This document shows positions 36,101 through 45,418 of a DNA stretch of 64,000 nucleotides, in pieces. Origin of the DNA: Rhodothermales bacterium (lineage in GTDB: Bacteria > Bacteroidota > Rhodothermia > Rhodothermales > VXPQ01); NCBI GenBank assembly GCA_022821845.1, contig JAJECT010000033.1, positions 1-64,000 of the forward strand, written 5' to 3'. Position 1 is the stretch's first letter. Each line of letters opens with the position of its first letter. The translations under genes were made by a program, and so were the position numbers. The notes beneath the pieces are model-generated. The model was not told the origin of the DNA. It worked only from the letters and a program-made list of their open reading frames with translations, and did not search any database.

Positions 36101-36719
36101 CATTTTTCTGTTTCGATCCAATCCCGACTACGGCCTGGACATTTCCCTGAACCGGCTGCGTACGCTGAGCGAACTGGCGGCCGGGCAGGAAGAGCGGTTT
36201 GTGGATGGCTGGCGCCTGGAAGGGCGATGGCGTCCGGGGCCGAACTGGGGACTGCGGGCCGCGGCTTCCGGCGAGCAGGATCGCCTTGCGAGCGACGCCT
36301 TTGCGTCCCGGCGCTACGACGTATCCGGATTCCAGCTGGAGCCCGCCGTTTCGTATGCGGTTTCGGACCGCGTACAGGTTCTCTTTTCCGCTTCGTACGG
36401 GCGCAAGAAAGACGCTTTCGCCGATCGCAGCGCGCAGATACTGAAGGCGCCCGCCGAACTCCGGTACGCCATTCCCCGGAAACTCCAGGTCACGCTGCGC
36501 GCCGAAGCGGCCCGCGTCCGCCTCGACGGCGAAGCCCTCGGCCTGGCCCGGTTCGAACTGACGGACGGCAGGGGGCCGGGCTGGTCCAGTTTGTGGTCCT
36601 TTCGGGCGCAGTATACCGTAAACGCATATCTTCGGACTACTTTTTCGTACGATGGACGGGCGCCCGCCGACGCGCCGGTCATTCACACGATGCAAGTGCA
36701 AATGAGCGCATTGTTTTGA
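33180..36719 (+). CDS. Very large envelope protein, probably an outer-membrane barrel, family unknown
   Basis: 1179 residues. A signal peptide is followed by a doubled APGRAQE segment at its cleavage region. Two similar modules contain a PGSE-x-V-x(2)-DG...DY pattern (residues about 58-91 and 299-335). The rest consists of long alternating strands rich in Arg, Glu, Phe and Tyr (QNVxVEFQY-like, FEWxxW-like), as in large barrels with long loops. Length and strand density recall SprA-type outer-membrane translocon components, but no diagnostic SprA motif is seen. It forms a coupled pair with the NHL-type protein. The C-terminus, VQMSALF, ends in Phe, as outer-membrane barrels often do. No function assigned. 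Confidence 0.7.
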   Translation: MIARLVATGMALAFVVAPGRAQEIAPGRAQEAAPTLEMFRRDTLNASAAQPFQLVPIVLPGSERVLADGQALDTTRYRLDYRHARLWVDDVFGAASLVVEYRTLPFRFRDWYRRHALTEAQEGEQVARAPPRIEEEPLRLIPASSALQHNGSITRGMLVGNNRDVTLESGLRMQLAGPLSEQVHVQAVLTDENTPILPEGTTQRIEEFDRVFIGLDVPHARAELGDFDFRFAGGEFSAFSRRLQGASVTTSLPDGGHVGGRAKAAGAVARGLFRSQEIEPVDGVQGPYRLEGAEGERFVLVVPGSEAVFVDGERLERGETNDYIIDYATAEIFFTSNRMVTADLRIKVEFQYSTSSFTRTLAGAEMEMHFLQRPETAERGMSGRFGISVIREADSRDFSEEFGFGAEDSLALARAGDGTAMAGAAQQVAFDPEAPYVQYRREIRPPSDTVYVALDRAPLPSEAVFRVRFAHVGEGLGRYERTGRAVNGILYEYRGPGGGSYLPVRLLPKPEMHRMIDMRGAFSPIPALEVFGEWGRSLHDRNRLSALDAADDLGDAVLAGARLKTLSLGGVRLSGEARRRHVSSSFAAFDRIRPVEFTRRWNIASRPDPGAGSLSEDETIDEGHVQFDFLEESSVRGELGRIALGRGFEAARRAAYAAMQEGGWPRFEYEMEAISSSDSTAGEEGQWFRQSGWVDYALAGGRLSPRIAFEHEDRMQEATGADSLVRPSFRFLELRPGLAWQDDAFGATAFVERRVEDDWIAGRVEPAATSWTGRATFAWRPSSVVDAEGSIGFRTRRFAERFRVAQSRRDAESILLKLGGAWRPLSRMIQANVLYDGMTERSPVLQEIYIRTGPEIGQFVWEDGNADGLVQVDELLPERLPNEGAYVRAYVPSDTLVSVVNVLSRIRLELDPRRLWGRSDNPWKRRLSQVATRTVVEVREKTRDPNTRSIYLLNLSRFRNAEHTMNGRLRLGQDIFLFRSNPDYGLDISLNRLRTLSELAAGQEERFVDGWRLEGRWRPGPNWGLRAAASGEQDRLASDAFASRRYDVSGFQLEPAVSYAVSDRVQVLFSASYGRKKDAFADRSAQILKAPAELRYAIPRKLQVTLRAEAARVRLDGEALGLARFELTDGRGPGWSSLWSFRAQYTVNAYLRTTFSYDGRAPADAPVIHTMQVQMSALF

Positions 36720-36847
36720 TCGGGATATCCGTAAATTTATTTATGCAGAAACGTATCCGTACGCGGCGCGAAGCGTACGTTTGCGCGTAGCCGGGCTGTT
36801 CCGCGTCCGCTGCATGTCGAAATCAAAGACGTTTCACAGGCCTGGAC

Positions 36848-39800
36848 ATGAGCGCAAAAATTTCTCTGTACCCTGCCTTACAGCATTTTTCCGATTCCGT
36901 GCGGGAGAAGCTTGATCAATTCGTTCCGGGCCAGCGGGAGGACCAGCTCCGCGCCCCGTTCGAAGCGTTCATGCGCGCGGCGGGCGAGGCGCTGGGCCTC
37001 GATATTGTGTGCGCCGGCGAGGCGCCGTTGCCGGATCGTTTGGGGCGACCGGACTTCGCCGTTCACCAGAGCCAGGCGCTGGTTGGATACGCAGAACTCA
37101 AGGAACCCGGCACGGGGGCGGACGCCCGACGATTCCAGGGGCGAAATCGCAAACAATTCAAGCGGTTCGCTTCCGTTCCGAATATGCTCTATACGGACGG
37201 AAACGAATGGGCGCTGTACCGAAACGGCGAGCGCGCGGGCAAGGTGGTTCGTTGCTCTGGAGATATTGCTACAGAGGGATTAAAGGCCGTAACGGCTGAG
37301 GACGCGGACGCCGTGCAGCGTCTTCTGAACGATTTCCTGCAATGGGATCCGCATATTCCCGTGGACCGCAAGGGGCGCGTCGAACTGAAGCAATTTGCCG
37401 CGCTGCTGGCGCCGCTGTGCCGCATGTTGCGCGACGACGTGGCTGATGCGCTTGACGATGTCTCCTCGCCGCTCGTGCACCTGGCGGAAGATTGGCGACA
37501 CCTCCTGTTTCCGAACGCTTCGGACGAGCAATTCGCCGACGCGTACGCCCAGACGGTTACGTTCGCGCTGCTGCTTGCCCGCAGCGAAGGCGCAGACCCG
37601 CTTACGCTCGAAACAGCGCGGAAAACGCTGGACGCGCAGCACAGTTTGCTGTCGCGGGCCTTGCAAGTCCTTACGGACGACAGAGCGCGTTCCGATATCG
37701 CCGCTTCGCTTGACTTGCTGTTGCGCGTTATGGCTGCCGTGCCGCGCGCGGCGCTTGCGGGGGGCAGCGAGGATCCGTGGCTTTATTTTTACGAGGATTT
37801 TCTTGCCGAATACGATCCGCGATTGCGCAAGGACGCCGGCGTGTATTATACGCCGGTCGAGGTCGTTCGCGCGCAGGTTCGCCTTGTTGACCGATTGCTT
37901 GCTTCCCGTCTTTCTCGCCCGTGGACATTTTCCAGCCCGGATGTGATTACGTTGGATCCGGCGGTGGGAACCGGGACCTATTTGCTTGGCGTGATAGAGC
38001 ACACGCTTCGCTGGGTTGGCGGCGTACAGGGGCCAGGCGCCATTCCCGGAATCGCGCAGACGCTGGGGCGCAATCTGCAAGGCTTCGAACTGATGGTAGG
38101 GCCCTACGCCGTCGCGGATATGCGCGTCAGCCGCGCGCTCGCCGACGCGGGGGCCACGCTTCCCGCCGATGGCGTACATATTTACCTCACGGATACGCTT
38201 GAAAGTCCGAACGCCGAAATACGTAACGAGGCGTTCTTTTTGCAGCCCATTTCGGAGCAACGGCACAAGGCGCTGGAGATCAAGAATCAATCTCCCGTGA
38301 TGGTGTGTCTCGGCAACCCGCCCTATGATCGACATGAAGCGGCTACGGGCGACAATATCGCGCTTACGGGGAACTGGGTCCGCTGGGGCGACGACAACGG
38401 CGAAGGGGAAGCGATTATGGACAGTTTTGTCGATCCGGTGAAGAAAGCGGGGCATGGAGGCCATCTCAAAAATCTGTACAACCTGTATGTGTATTTCTGG
38501 CGCTGGGCGTTATGGAAGGTTTTCGAGCAGAACAACGCGCCGGGCGTGGTCAGTTTCATAAGCGCTTCGAGCTATCTCGACGGGCGCGCCTTCGCCGGGA
38601 TGCGTCAGCATATGCGCTGGTGGTGCGACGATATATGGATTCTCGATCTGGGCGGGGAGGGACGCGGCGCGCGCAAGAGCGAAAATGTTTTCGACATTCA
38701 GACGCCCGTAGCGATCGCCGTGGCGCTGCGATCAGATAAGGCAAAGAAGGAAGCGACCCCTTCGTCATCTCCTTCGCTGTTTGATCGATCCCCGGATGCG
38801 GACAAGGAAAAGCAAATCGCACCCGCCCGGGTGCACTACGCCCGCATCGAGGGAACGCGGCAGGAAAAACTTGCGGCGCTGGATGCGATAGACGATTTCG
38901 ACCGCATCGAATGGAAGAAATGCCCCAGCGATTGGCAGGCTCCGTTTCGCCCAAAAGGGAAGGGCGATTACTTTTCCTGGCCTCTGCTGACCAATTTGAC
39001 GCCGTGGCAAATATCGGGCGTTCAGTTGAAACGCACCTGGCCTATCGCGCCGGACATGGAAACGCTCAAGCGTCGTTGGCGCGCTTTGTTGCGGGCGCAA
39101 GGCAGCGATAGGGCAGAAGCATTTCGCGAAACGGAGGATCGCATGATAGACGGCGTTTATCGCAGCGCCCTGCGAGGGAAAGAGAACGATTCGGCTCCGA
39201 TCGCTCAATTGTCCCGCGATGCGCCGTTGCCGGCCGTCCAACGATACGCGTACCGCTCCTTTGATCGCCAGTATATTATCGCAGACATACGTTTGATGTC
39301 GCGACCGCGCCCCGACCTTTGGCGCGTCCATAGCGGGCGGCAAATATATCTGACCAGTCTGCTTTCTCGCCCGATAGGGAAGGGACCGGCGTTAACGGCC
39401 TGTGCGCATGTGCCGGACTTGCACCATTTTACGCAGGGGTGCGGCAAGGACACGGTTCCGCTCTATTGTTCCGCCGACACATCGGATCCCAATATCTTGC
39501 CGGGCCTTCTTGTTCGGCTTCGCGAAACCTATGGGCGCGACGTTACGCCCGAGAATTTTCTGGCCTATCTCTATGGCGTGGCCGCCCAGCCGGCCTTTAC
39601 GGCGCGGTTCGAGCGCGAACTGGAGACGCGCGAATTGCGTCTGCCGGTTACGAAAAACGCCGCGTTGTTCGAACAGGCTCGAAGCAAAGGCGCCGAATTG
39701 CTTTGGCTGCATACGTATGGCGAGCGGTTTGCGCCTGCGGGGGAGAAGGCGGGGAGCGTACCGAGGGGAAATGTCCAATGCATACGGATCCTTTCGGATA

Positions 39801-40201
39801 AGCCCGGAAGATACCCCGAAAAATTCTCGTACGACGACGTTACCCGAACGCTGCATGTGGGCGAGGGCGCATTCGCTCCCGTGTCCCCGGAGGTATACGC
39901 GTTCGAGGTGTCGGGCCTGAAGGTGGTGCAATCGTGGCTCAAGTACCGGATGAAGAAAGGGGCGGGCCGGAAATCGTCGCCATTGGACGACATTCGCCCC
40001 GAATCCTGGACCAGTCAGTTCACCACCGAACTCCTCGAATTGCTCTGGGTACTGGAAAGAACAGTCGAGGGCTACCCGGCGCAGGAAACGTTGCTCGAAG
40101 CGATCATCGAAGGCGATTGCTTCAAGGCGACCGAATTTCCGATGCCCCCGGAACGGATGCGCACGCTCAAGGGCGCGGGTACGCACGGCGTTTTATTGTG
40201 A
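36848..40201 (+). CDS. Single-chain restriction-modification enzyme (type IIG/ISP-like, N6-adenine methylase)
   Basis: 1117 residues. An N-terminal nuclease-like region shows a PD-(D/E)xK pattern: Asp69 in GRPDFAV, Glu83 and Lys85 in YAELKEP. A helical connector (DPRLRKDAGVYYTPVEVVR) leads to the methylase core: motif I LDPAVGTGTYLLGV near residue 369 and motif IV LGNPPYDR near 488, the NPPY form of N6-adenine methylases. The C-terminal half (about 640-1117) would be the target-recognition region and resembles the C-terminal domain of type ISP enzymes. No helicase motifs are seen, so the layout is nuclease-methylase-specificity in one chain. It is alone between the large envelope gene and murA, and slightly less GC-rich: a likely acquired phage-defence gene. 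Confidence 0.85.
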   Translation: MSAKISLYPALQHFSDSVREKLDQFVPGQREDQLRAPFEAFMRAAGEALGLDIVCAGEAPLPDRLGRPDFAVHQSQALVGYAELKEPGTGADARRFQGRNRKQFKRFASVPNMLYTDGNEWALYRNGERAGKVVRCSGDIATEGLKAVTAEDADAVQRLLNDFLQWDPHIPVDRKGRVELKQFAALLAPLCRMLRDDVADALDDVSSPLVHLAEDWRHLLFPNASDEQFADAYAQTVTFALLLARSEGADPLTLETARKTLDAQHSLLSRALQVLTDDRARSDIAASLDLLLRVMAAVPRAALAGGSEDPWLYFYEDFLAEYDPRLRKDAGVYYTPVEVVRAQVRLVDRLLASRLSRPWTFSSPDVITLDPAVGTGTYLLGVIEHTLRWVGGVQGPGAIPGIAQTLGRNLQGFELMVGPYAVADMRVSRALADAGATLPADGVHIYLTDTLESPNAEIRNEAFFLQPISEQRHKALEIKNQSPVMVCLGNPPYDRHEAATGDNIALTGNWVRWGDDNGEGEAIMDSFVDPVKKAGHGGHLKNLYNLYVYFWRWALWKVFEQNNAPGVVSFISASSYLDGRAFAGMRQHMRWWCDDIWILDLGGEGRGARKSENVFDIQTPVAIAVALRSDKAKKEATPSSSPSLFDRSPDADKEKQIAPARVHYARIEGTRQEKLAALDAIDDFDRIEWKKCPSDWQAPFRPKGKGDYFSWPLLTNLTPWQISGVQLKRTWPIAPDMETLKRRWRALLRAQGSDRAEAFRETEDRMIDGVYRSALRGKENDSAPIAQLSRDAPLPAVQRYAYRSFDRQYIIADIRLMSRPRPDLWRVHSGRQIYLTSLLSRPIGKGPALTACAHVPDLHHFTQGCGKDTVPLYCSADTSDPNILPGLLVRLRETYGRDVTPENFLAYLYGVAAQPAFTARFERELETRELRLPVTKNAALFEQARSKGAELLWLHTYGERFAPAGEKAGSVPRGNVQCIRILSDKPGRYPEKFSYDDVTRTLHVGEGAFAPVSPEVYAFEVSGLKVVQSWLKYRMKKGAGRKSSPLDDIRPESWTSQFTTELLELLWVLERTVEGYPAQETLLEAIIEGDCFKATEFPMPPERMRTLKGAGTHGVLL

Positions 40202-40276
40202 TCCGTCGGGCGCGCCGCTGGTTTTTGCGGCGTTTCGGGTATGGATTCCCGGGCGCCGCGCAGTATATTACGGGCT

Positions 40277-41596
40277 ATGGACAAACTGATCGTCGAAGGC
40301 GGACATACGCTTGCGGGGCCGCTGCCCGTGAGCGGCTCCAAGAATACGGCGCTGCCCCTCATGGCGGCGGCGCTGCTTGCGGACGGCGTTTCGACGCTGT
40401 CCCGGATTCCCAACCTGCGGGACGTCAAGACCTTTGCGAACGTACTGCGCATTTCCGGCGCGGCGGTCCGCTTCGACGAAGCCCGGAACGAAATGACAGT
40501 GGACGCCCGCGGGGTGAATTACCCGGAAGCCCCCTATGAACTGGTGAAGAAGATGCGCGCCTCCTTTTATATGCTGGGCGCGCTCCTTGGGCGTTGCGGT
40601 CGCGCCCGCGTGTCGCTTCCCGGCGGATGCGCCTGGGGACCGCGCCCCGTAGACCTGCACCTGAAGGGTATGGAAGCGTTCGGCGCCGACATTCGCCTGG
40701 AGCACGGATATGTCGTTGCGGAAGCCAAGGACGGGCGCCTGGACGGGGGCGTATTTCGGATGGATCCGTCCAGCGTGGGGGCCACCATCAACCTTTTGCT
40801 GGCCTCTGCGACGGCGCGGGGGCCGTCCCGGATCAAGAACGCCGCTCGCGAGCCGGACGTCGCGACGTTCGGAGAGATGCTCCGCAAAATGGGCGCCTCT
40901 ATCGAGGGACTCGGAACGGACACGATAGAAGTGGAAGGCGTGGATGCGCTTGCTCCGGTGCATTTTTATAATGCCTCGGACCGCATCGAACTGGGGACCT
41001 TTATGATTGCGGCCGCCATGGCGGGCGAACCGGGCCGGGCCGTGCGCCTGACCGATGCGGCGCCCGAACATCTGGGCCCCGCTTTCGTCGACGCCTTTAC
41101 CGAAACAGGCGCAGGCTATCGTCCGGGAGACGACTACGTAGAGGTTACGGCGCCGGACGAGTTGCAGCCCGTATCCATAGAAACCGCCGTGTATCCGGGT
41201 TTTCCCACCGATTTGCAGGCGCAGTGGACGGTGCTGCTGACGCAGGCGCGCGGCAATGCGCGGGTCCGCGACACGGTGTATTACGACCGGTTCAAGCATA
41301 TCCCCGAACTGCACCGCATGGGGGCGAACGCCATTGTCGTGCAGAACGAAGTTTTCGTGGCCGGGGGCAAACCGTTGCAGGGCGCCACGGTGATGAGCAC
41401 CGACCTGCGGGCGGGCGTGTCCCTCGTGCTGGCCGGCATGGTTGCCGAAGGCGAAACGCATGTACTGCGCGTCTACCACCTGGACCGGGGGTATGAAGAC
41501 CTGGACGGTAAACTCGCCCGCGCCGGCCTTGCGATCCGGCGCGTACAGTACGACGAATTTGCAGGCCCGTCCGGGCAAGAGCAGGCTACGGAGTAA
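40277..41596 (+). CDS. murA: UDP-N-acetylglucosamine 1-carboxyvinyltransferase MurA
   Basis: First committed step of peptidoglycan synthesis: transfers enolpyruvate from PEP to UDP-GlcNAc. 439 residues from the ATG at 40277. Conserved Lys22 in [13 protein letters not shown] and the catalytic loop [20 protein letters not shown] with Cys118 are present. Cys at this position predicts fosfomycin sensitivity, since natural resistance often goes with Asp. The [12 protein letters not shown] and [21 protein letters not shown] blocks are typical. It follows the restriction gene with 75 bases between them. Confidence 0.97.
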   Translation: MDKLIVEGGHTLAGPLPVSGSKNTALPLMAAALLADGVSTLSRIPNLRDVKTFANVLRISGAAVRFDEARNEMTVDARGVNYPEAPYELVKKMRASFYMLGALLGRCGRARVSLPGGCAWGPRPVDLHLKGMEAFGADIRLEHGYVVAEAKDGRLDGGVFRMDPSSVGATINLLLASATARGPSRIKNAAREPDVATFGEMLRKMGASIEGLGTDTIEVEGVDALAPVHFYNASDRIELGTFMIAAAMAGEPGRAVRLTDAAPEHLGPAFVDAFTETGAGYRPGDDYVEVTAPDELQPVSIETAVYPGFPTDLQAQWTVLLTQARGNARVRDTVYYDRFKHIPELHRMGANAIVVQNEVFVAGGKPLQGATVMSTDLRAGVSLVLAGMVAEGETHVLRVYHLDRGYEDLDGKLARAGLAIRRVQYDEFAGPSGQEQATE

Positions 41597-41675
41597 CGCC
41601 GCCGCGCTGCCTGTTTCCCGCCAATCTGTTCCGTCGTCGGATTTCTGCGCCGCCCCTGCGCAGGACGGGGAGCGG

Positions 41676-42647
41676 TCAGGACGGGGAGAGCGCCGCGTCC
41701 ATGCGCCATGCGATTTCTTCGAGCCGCTCGCGTCCGCCTCCCGGAATTTCCGCCGTGGCCCACCCTGCATATCCGATGCTGGCGAGCGTTTCGCGCACGG
41801 CGGGCCAGTTTACGTCGCCTTCTCCCAGCGGAACGCGGAAGCCTTCGTACATTCCTTCCTCGTTGCGTTTCTGTCGGCTGAATTCCTTCACGTCCAGCTT
41901 CAGGATGCGCGAGCCCAGAATGCGAATCCACTGCTCCGGCCATCCGAACGTGACCGCGTTGCCGATATCGAAATACGCCCCCACCCAGTCGCTCTCGAAC
42001 GCGTCGATGTAGCGGGCGAATTCAAGCGGGCTCATCAGGAAATTATTCCATACGTTTTCGATCGCAATGCGTACGCCGAGCGCGCGGGCTTCCGGCAGGA
42101 CCTTGCGGATTTCGGCCTGCGAGCGGTTCCAGGCGTCGTCGTAGGAAACGTCTTCCAGCACGACCGCGGGCACGAGCAATACCGTGGAGGCGCCGTACGC
42201 CGCGGCGTCTTGCAGGGCGGTGCGGAGCCCTTCCAGCCCTTCTTCCCGGATGGTCGGGTCCGGGTCCGACAGGGTTTTGTCCCAGTGAATCATGTCTACC
42301 ACGCCATGGATCGGCAGCGCGGCGGCCCGGGACGCCGCCGTCACTTCTTCCTGCGCGAGGTCGTTCGGACTGCCCATTTCCACGCCGTCGAACCCCAGTT
42401 CCGCAAGCAGCATGAATTTGTCCTCGATGGACCCTTCCGTCTCCACCATGCCGTATTTCACGGCTTTGGAAATAGCAGGCCGCCCGGATCTGGAGGCGTA
42501 TGCGCGGGCCGCCGAACGCCTTGCGTCGTATTGCCCTGCGCTCCCTGTCCTTCCCGCGCCCGCCGCCAACCCGGCGATCGCTCCCGAAAGGCCCGCCGCG
42601 CCGCCCGAAGCGGCGCCAAGCATCCCCATAAAATGTCTTCTGTTCAT
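41676..42647 (-). CDS. Tat-exported sugar phosphate isomerase/epimerase-like TIM barrel
   Basis: 323 residues starting MNRRHFMGMLGAASGG, a twin-arginine signal. The body is a xylose-isomerase-like TIM barrel: LAELGFDGVEMGSPNDL near the start, then IAIENVWNNFLMSPLEFARYI, YFDIGNAVTFGWPEQWI, LKLDVKEFSR and a closing EIPGGGRERLEEIAW. The metal ligands expected of the family (Glu, Asp, His and Glu at strand ends) have plausible matches. The product acts outside the cytoplasm, probably on a glycoside or keto-sugar. The Gfo/Idh/MocA oxidoreductase 41 bases upstream is also Tat-exported. A longer in-frame reading across both genes is a shadow and is rejected. Confidence 0.87.
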   Translation of the reverse strand: MNRRHFMGMLGAASGGAAGLSGAIAGLAAGAGRTGSAGQYDARRSAARAYASRSGRPAISKAVKYGMVETEGSIEDKFMLLAELGFDGVEMGSPNDLAQEEVTAASRAAALPIHGVVDMIHWDKTLSDPDPTIREEGLEGLRTALQDAAAYGASTVLLVPAVVLEDVSYDDAWNRSQAEIRKVLPEARALGVRIAIENVWNNFLMSPLEFARYIDAFESDWVGAYFDIGNAVTFGWPEQWIRILGSRILKLDVKEFSRQKRNEEGMYEGFRVPLGEGDVNWPAVRETLASIGYAGWATAEIPGGGRERLEEIAWRMDAALSPS

Positions 42648-42688
42648 TGCGTACCGTCCGTGGTTTCGATGAGCGTATCCGGCGCTTC

Positions 42689-44017
42689 TTATTCGGGGGC
42701 GTTTGCCGCAAGGAAGGACCTGTTGAGCCGCGTCCGTCCCGGCGCAGGCACGGGCGCGTCCGGCAAATCGCCAAAGGCCAGCGCAGGCGGCGCCAGGTCC
42801 AGGTCGGCGGCCAGCATATCCTCCCAGGTCAATTGCTGTCCCGTGTAGGCGCTTTCCCGCCCCAGGACGGCAATCATGGTGCTGTCCGCAATCTGGCGCG
42901 TCTCGTTCATGGGCCGCCCGCTCCGAATGGCCGCAATAAGGTCCGTATGCTCGACGACATAGGCATTGTTGCCCTTTTCCGAGCGGCGGAAAAGGACCTC
43001 CCCGTCGCGCGAGCGTATGATCGAGCTGTCGGGATGCAGGTCGGCGACGCCTTTCTCGCCCACGATGCGGTTCGTAACGCGCCCGGTCGCCCCCTCGAAC
43101 TGGCGGCATTTCGCTTCTACGCGGACGTCGCCCGGAAAAGCGTATTCCACGGAGAAATGGTCGTAAATATGTCCGTAGGAAGGATCGACGCGCACAAGGC
43201 GCCCGCCCATGGCGAGGGCGCTTTCGGGGACGCTCCCCATGACCCACTGGATCACATCGAGGTTGTGCACGAATTGCTCGACGATGTGGTCTCCCGAAAG
43301 CCAGGCGAAGTAATACCAGTTCCGGCATTGCCATTCCATATCCGACATGCCCGGAAGGCGCGGGCGCAGCCAGATGGGGCCGGTCATGTAATAGGCGGAG
43401 GCGCTGGTGATTTTCCCGATCAGTCCGCCATGAATCTCTGCGACGGCGTCCATGAAGCTGGGTTGCCGCCGGTAGAGCGTGCCGGCCACCACGGAAAGCC
43501 CTTTTTCGTCGGCGACGGCGCCTGCTTCGATTATGGCGTGGTAGCCCGCCACATCGACCTGCGAGGGTTTTTCCATGAATACGTGCTTGCCGGCGTCCAT
43601 TGCATACCGGAAGTGCGCGGGACGAAATCCGGGCGGCGCGGCGAGAATGACATACGCTACGTCGCTGTCGATGACATGCCGGTAATTGTCGAAACCGGCG
43701 AACGCGCGTTCGTCCGTAACGTTGAGGCGGTCTCCAAGGTGTTCCTTCAGGCGGCCCCGGGAATCGTCCAGCCGATCTTCGAACAGGTCGCCGAGGGCGT
43801 ATATTTCCACGCCTTCCGCTGCCTCCACGGCGTTTACGGCGGCGCCCGTACCGCGTCCGCCGCACCCCACCACGCCAACCCGCAGGGTATCCGATCCCCC
43901 CGCGTACGCGAAATCCCCGGAGCGCATAAGCGCCGAAACGCCCGCCGCGGCCGCCGCGGACGATTGGATGAACTTGCGCCGGGTCAGTCCGGCGTTTTTT
44001 GCGTTCGTGTTTTCCAT
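42689..44017 (-). CDS. Tat-exported Gfo/Idh/MocA family oxidoreductase
   Basis: 442 residues from the ATG at 44017 (MENTNAKNAGLTRRKFIQSS), which places the twin-arginine motif in a proper N-terminal position; an upstream start at 44062 would add 15 residues. The NAD(P)-binding motif is VGVVGCGGRGTGAAVNA near residue 48, followed by FMEKPSQVDVAGY with the conserved EKP lysine. The second domain has WFLSGDHIVEQFVHNLDVIQW-like sequence (YYFAWLSGDHIVEQFVHNLD), with the active-site DHI...H-x-x-D pattern. Such exported enzymes oxidise sugars or glycosides with tightly bound cofactor. It is paired with the exported TIM-barrel isomerase downstream. Confidence 0.9.
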   Translation of the reverse strand: MENTNAKNAGLTRRKFIQSSAAAAAGVSALMRSGDFAYAGGSDTLRVGVVGCGGRGTGAAVNAVEAAEGVEIYALGDLFEDRLDDSRGRLKEHLGDRLNVTDERAFAGFDNYRHVIDSDVAYVILAAPPGFRPAHFRYAMDAGKHVFMEKPSQVDVAGYHAIIEAGAVADEKGLSVVAGTLYRRQPSFMDAVAEIHGGLIGKITSASAYYMTGPIWLRPRLPGMSDMEWQCRNWYYFAWLSGDHIVEQFVHNLDVIQWVMGSVPESALAMGGRLVRVDPSYGHIYDHFSVEYAFPGDVRVEAKCRQFEGATGRVTNRIVGEKGVADLHPDSSIIRSRDGEVLFRRSEKGNNAYVVEHTDLIAAIRSGRPMNETRQIADSTMIAVLGRESAYTGQQLTWEDMLAADLDLAPPALAFGDLPDAPVPAPGRTRLNRSFLAANAPE

Positions 44018-44263
44018 GGTTGTTGCCGATTGGTCCATGAGCATGTGGCGTAACGCATGCAATATAACGGGACGAGCGCATTATTGCCCGGTCGAAAAGC
44101 GGACAACGAACGGAACCGGTGGGCGGGCGCGGCGCGGCGGTCGGAAACCTCATGCGGCGCAGCGTGTTCGCCGGGAACGTTCCTGCAAGGATACGCGGGT
44201 CGGAACCGCTTCGCTTTCGCGCGTCGCGTTCGCCTTTCAAGTACATGCTGAATCTGCAAACGC

Positions 44264-45418
44264 ATGCCTCCCGTCTACCTCGACCATGCCGCCACGACGC
44301 CGCTTGACCCGCGCGTACTGGAGGCCATGCAGCCTTTTTTCGGGGCGCAATTCGGGAATGCGTCCTCCGTGCACGCGCTGGGCAGACAGGCGCGTTTTGC
44401 AGTGGAAGCCGCGCGCGAGAAGGCGGCGGGCTTGCTGGGGGTCGAGCCGGGCGGGATTGTGTTTACGAGCGGGGGGACCGAATCCAACAACATGGCCCTC
44501 GCCGCCGCCGGGGGTTTGCTGACGTGCGCCGCCGAACACGAATCCGTGCTTCGTTCCGCGGAAGCCCTGCGCGCGCTGGGCAGGACCGTTTGCGTACTGA
44601 AGCCGGGCGAAGAGGGGGCTGTCCGAATCGAAGATATTTTCCAGGCACTCGATAGCGAGGCGGGCGCAGGGGTTACGATGACGTCCGTACTGCATGCGAA
44701 CAACGAGACGGGCGCGCTGTCGCCGGTGCGGGACATTAGCGCGGCTTGCGGCGCGCGCGGCCTCCTGTTCCACTGCGACGCGGTGCAAACGGCGGGATAC
44801 GCCCTGGTCCCCGCCGCGGACCTCGTCACGATTTCCGGACACAAGTTTTATGGCCCCAAAGGAGTTGGCGCGCTCATCGTCCGTGCAGGCGTCGATGTGG
44901 AGCCGCTTATGCGGGGCGGCAAGCAGGAACGCGGGCGGCGGGCGGGGACGGAGAATGTGGCGGCCATTGTAGGGTTCGCCCGCGCGCTGGAACTGGCTTT
45001 CGAGGAGAAGGCGTTCCGAACGCGGCATGCCGAAGCCATGCGGGATCGGCTCCGGGACGGCGTCCAGGCGGCCTGCGGCCAACGGGTTCGCCTGGTTACG
45101 CCGCCGGATTCGGGCGCGGCGGCTCCGCATATTCTGGGCGTGGTCGTTCCGCCGGTCGAGGGGCGCCCCATAGACGGAGAAATGTTGCTGCTGAATATGG
45201 ATATGGAAAATATCTGCGTATCCGCCGGGTCGGCCTGCACGAGCGGCGCCATCGAGCCGAGCCACGTGCTGCTGGCTATGGGGCTGGATCGCGATACGGC
45301 TTCGGCCTTCCTGCGTTTTTCGGTGGGCATGCGCACGACGGAGGAAGCCGTGGACCGCGCGGTCGAAGCGCTTGATCGCGTATTGCGCCGGATGATCCGC
45401 AAGGCCTTGGCGCCATGA
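44264..45418 (+). CDS. Cysteine desulfurase (IscS/NifS type)
   Basis: 384 residues. Takes sulfur from cysteine as a protein persulfide for Fe-S clusters, thiamine or tRNA thiolation. The N-terminus YLDHAATTPLDPRVLEAM, the segment FTSGGTESNN, and the PLP lysine Lys194 in TISGHKFYGPKG are all canonical. The sulfur-carrying Cys325 lies in SAGSACTSGAIEPSHVL, the long-loop (group I) type. It overlaps the TIGR04282 gene by four bases (ATGA). No iscU or sufU neighbour is visible. Whether this is the main Fe-S desulfurase or one dedicated to tRNA modification cannot be told here. Confidence 0.93.
   Translation: MPPVYLDHAATTPLDPRVLEAMQPFFGAQFGNASSVHALGRQARFAVEAAREKAAGLLGVEPGGIVFTSGGTESNNMALAAAGGLLTCAAEHESVLRSAEALRALGRTVCVLKPGEEGAVRIEDIFQALDSEAGAGVTMTSVLHANNETGALSPVRDISAACGARGLLFHCDAVQTAGYALVPAADLVTISGHKFYGPKGVGALIVRAGVDVEPLMRGGKQERGRRAGTENVAAIVGFARALELAFEEKAFRTRHAEAMRDRLRDGVQAACGQRVRLVTPPDSGAAAPHILGVVVPPVEGRPIDGEMLLLNMDMENICVSAGSACTSGAIEPSHVLLAMGLDRDTASAFLRFSVGMRTTEEAVDRAVEALDRVLRRMIRKALAP

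Noticed and set aside
41676..44246. A single 856-residue protein spanning the isomerase and the region upstream
   Set aside because: The upstream part is the antisense-style shadow of the Gfo/Idh gene in another frame; the isomerase has its own ATG and Tat signal at 42647.
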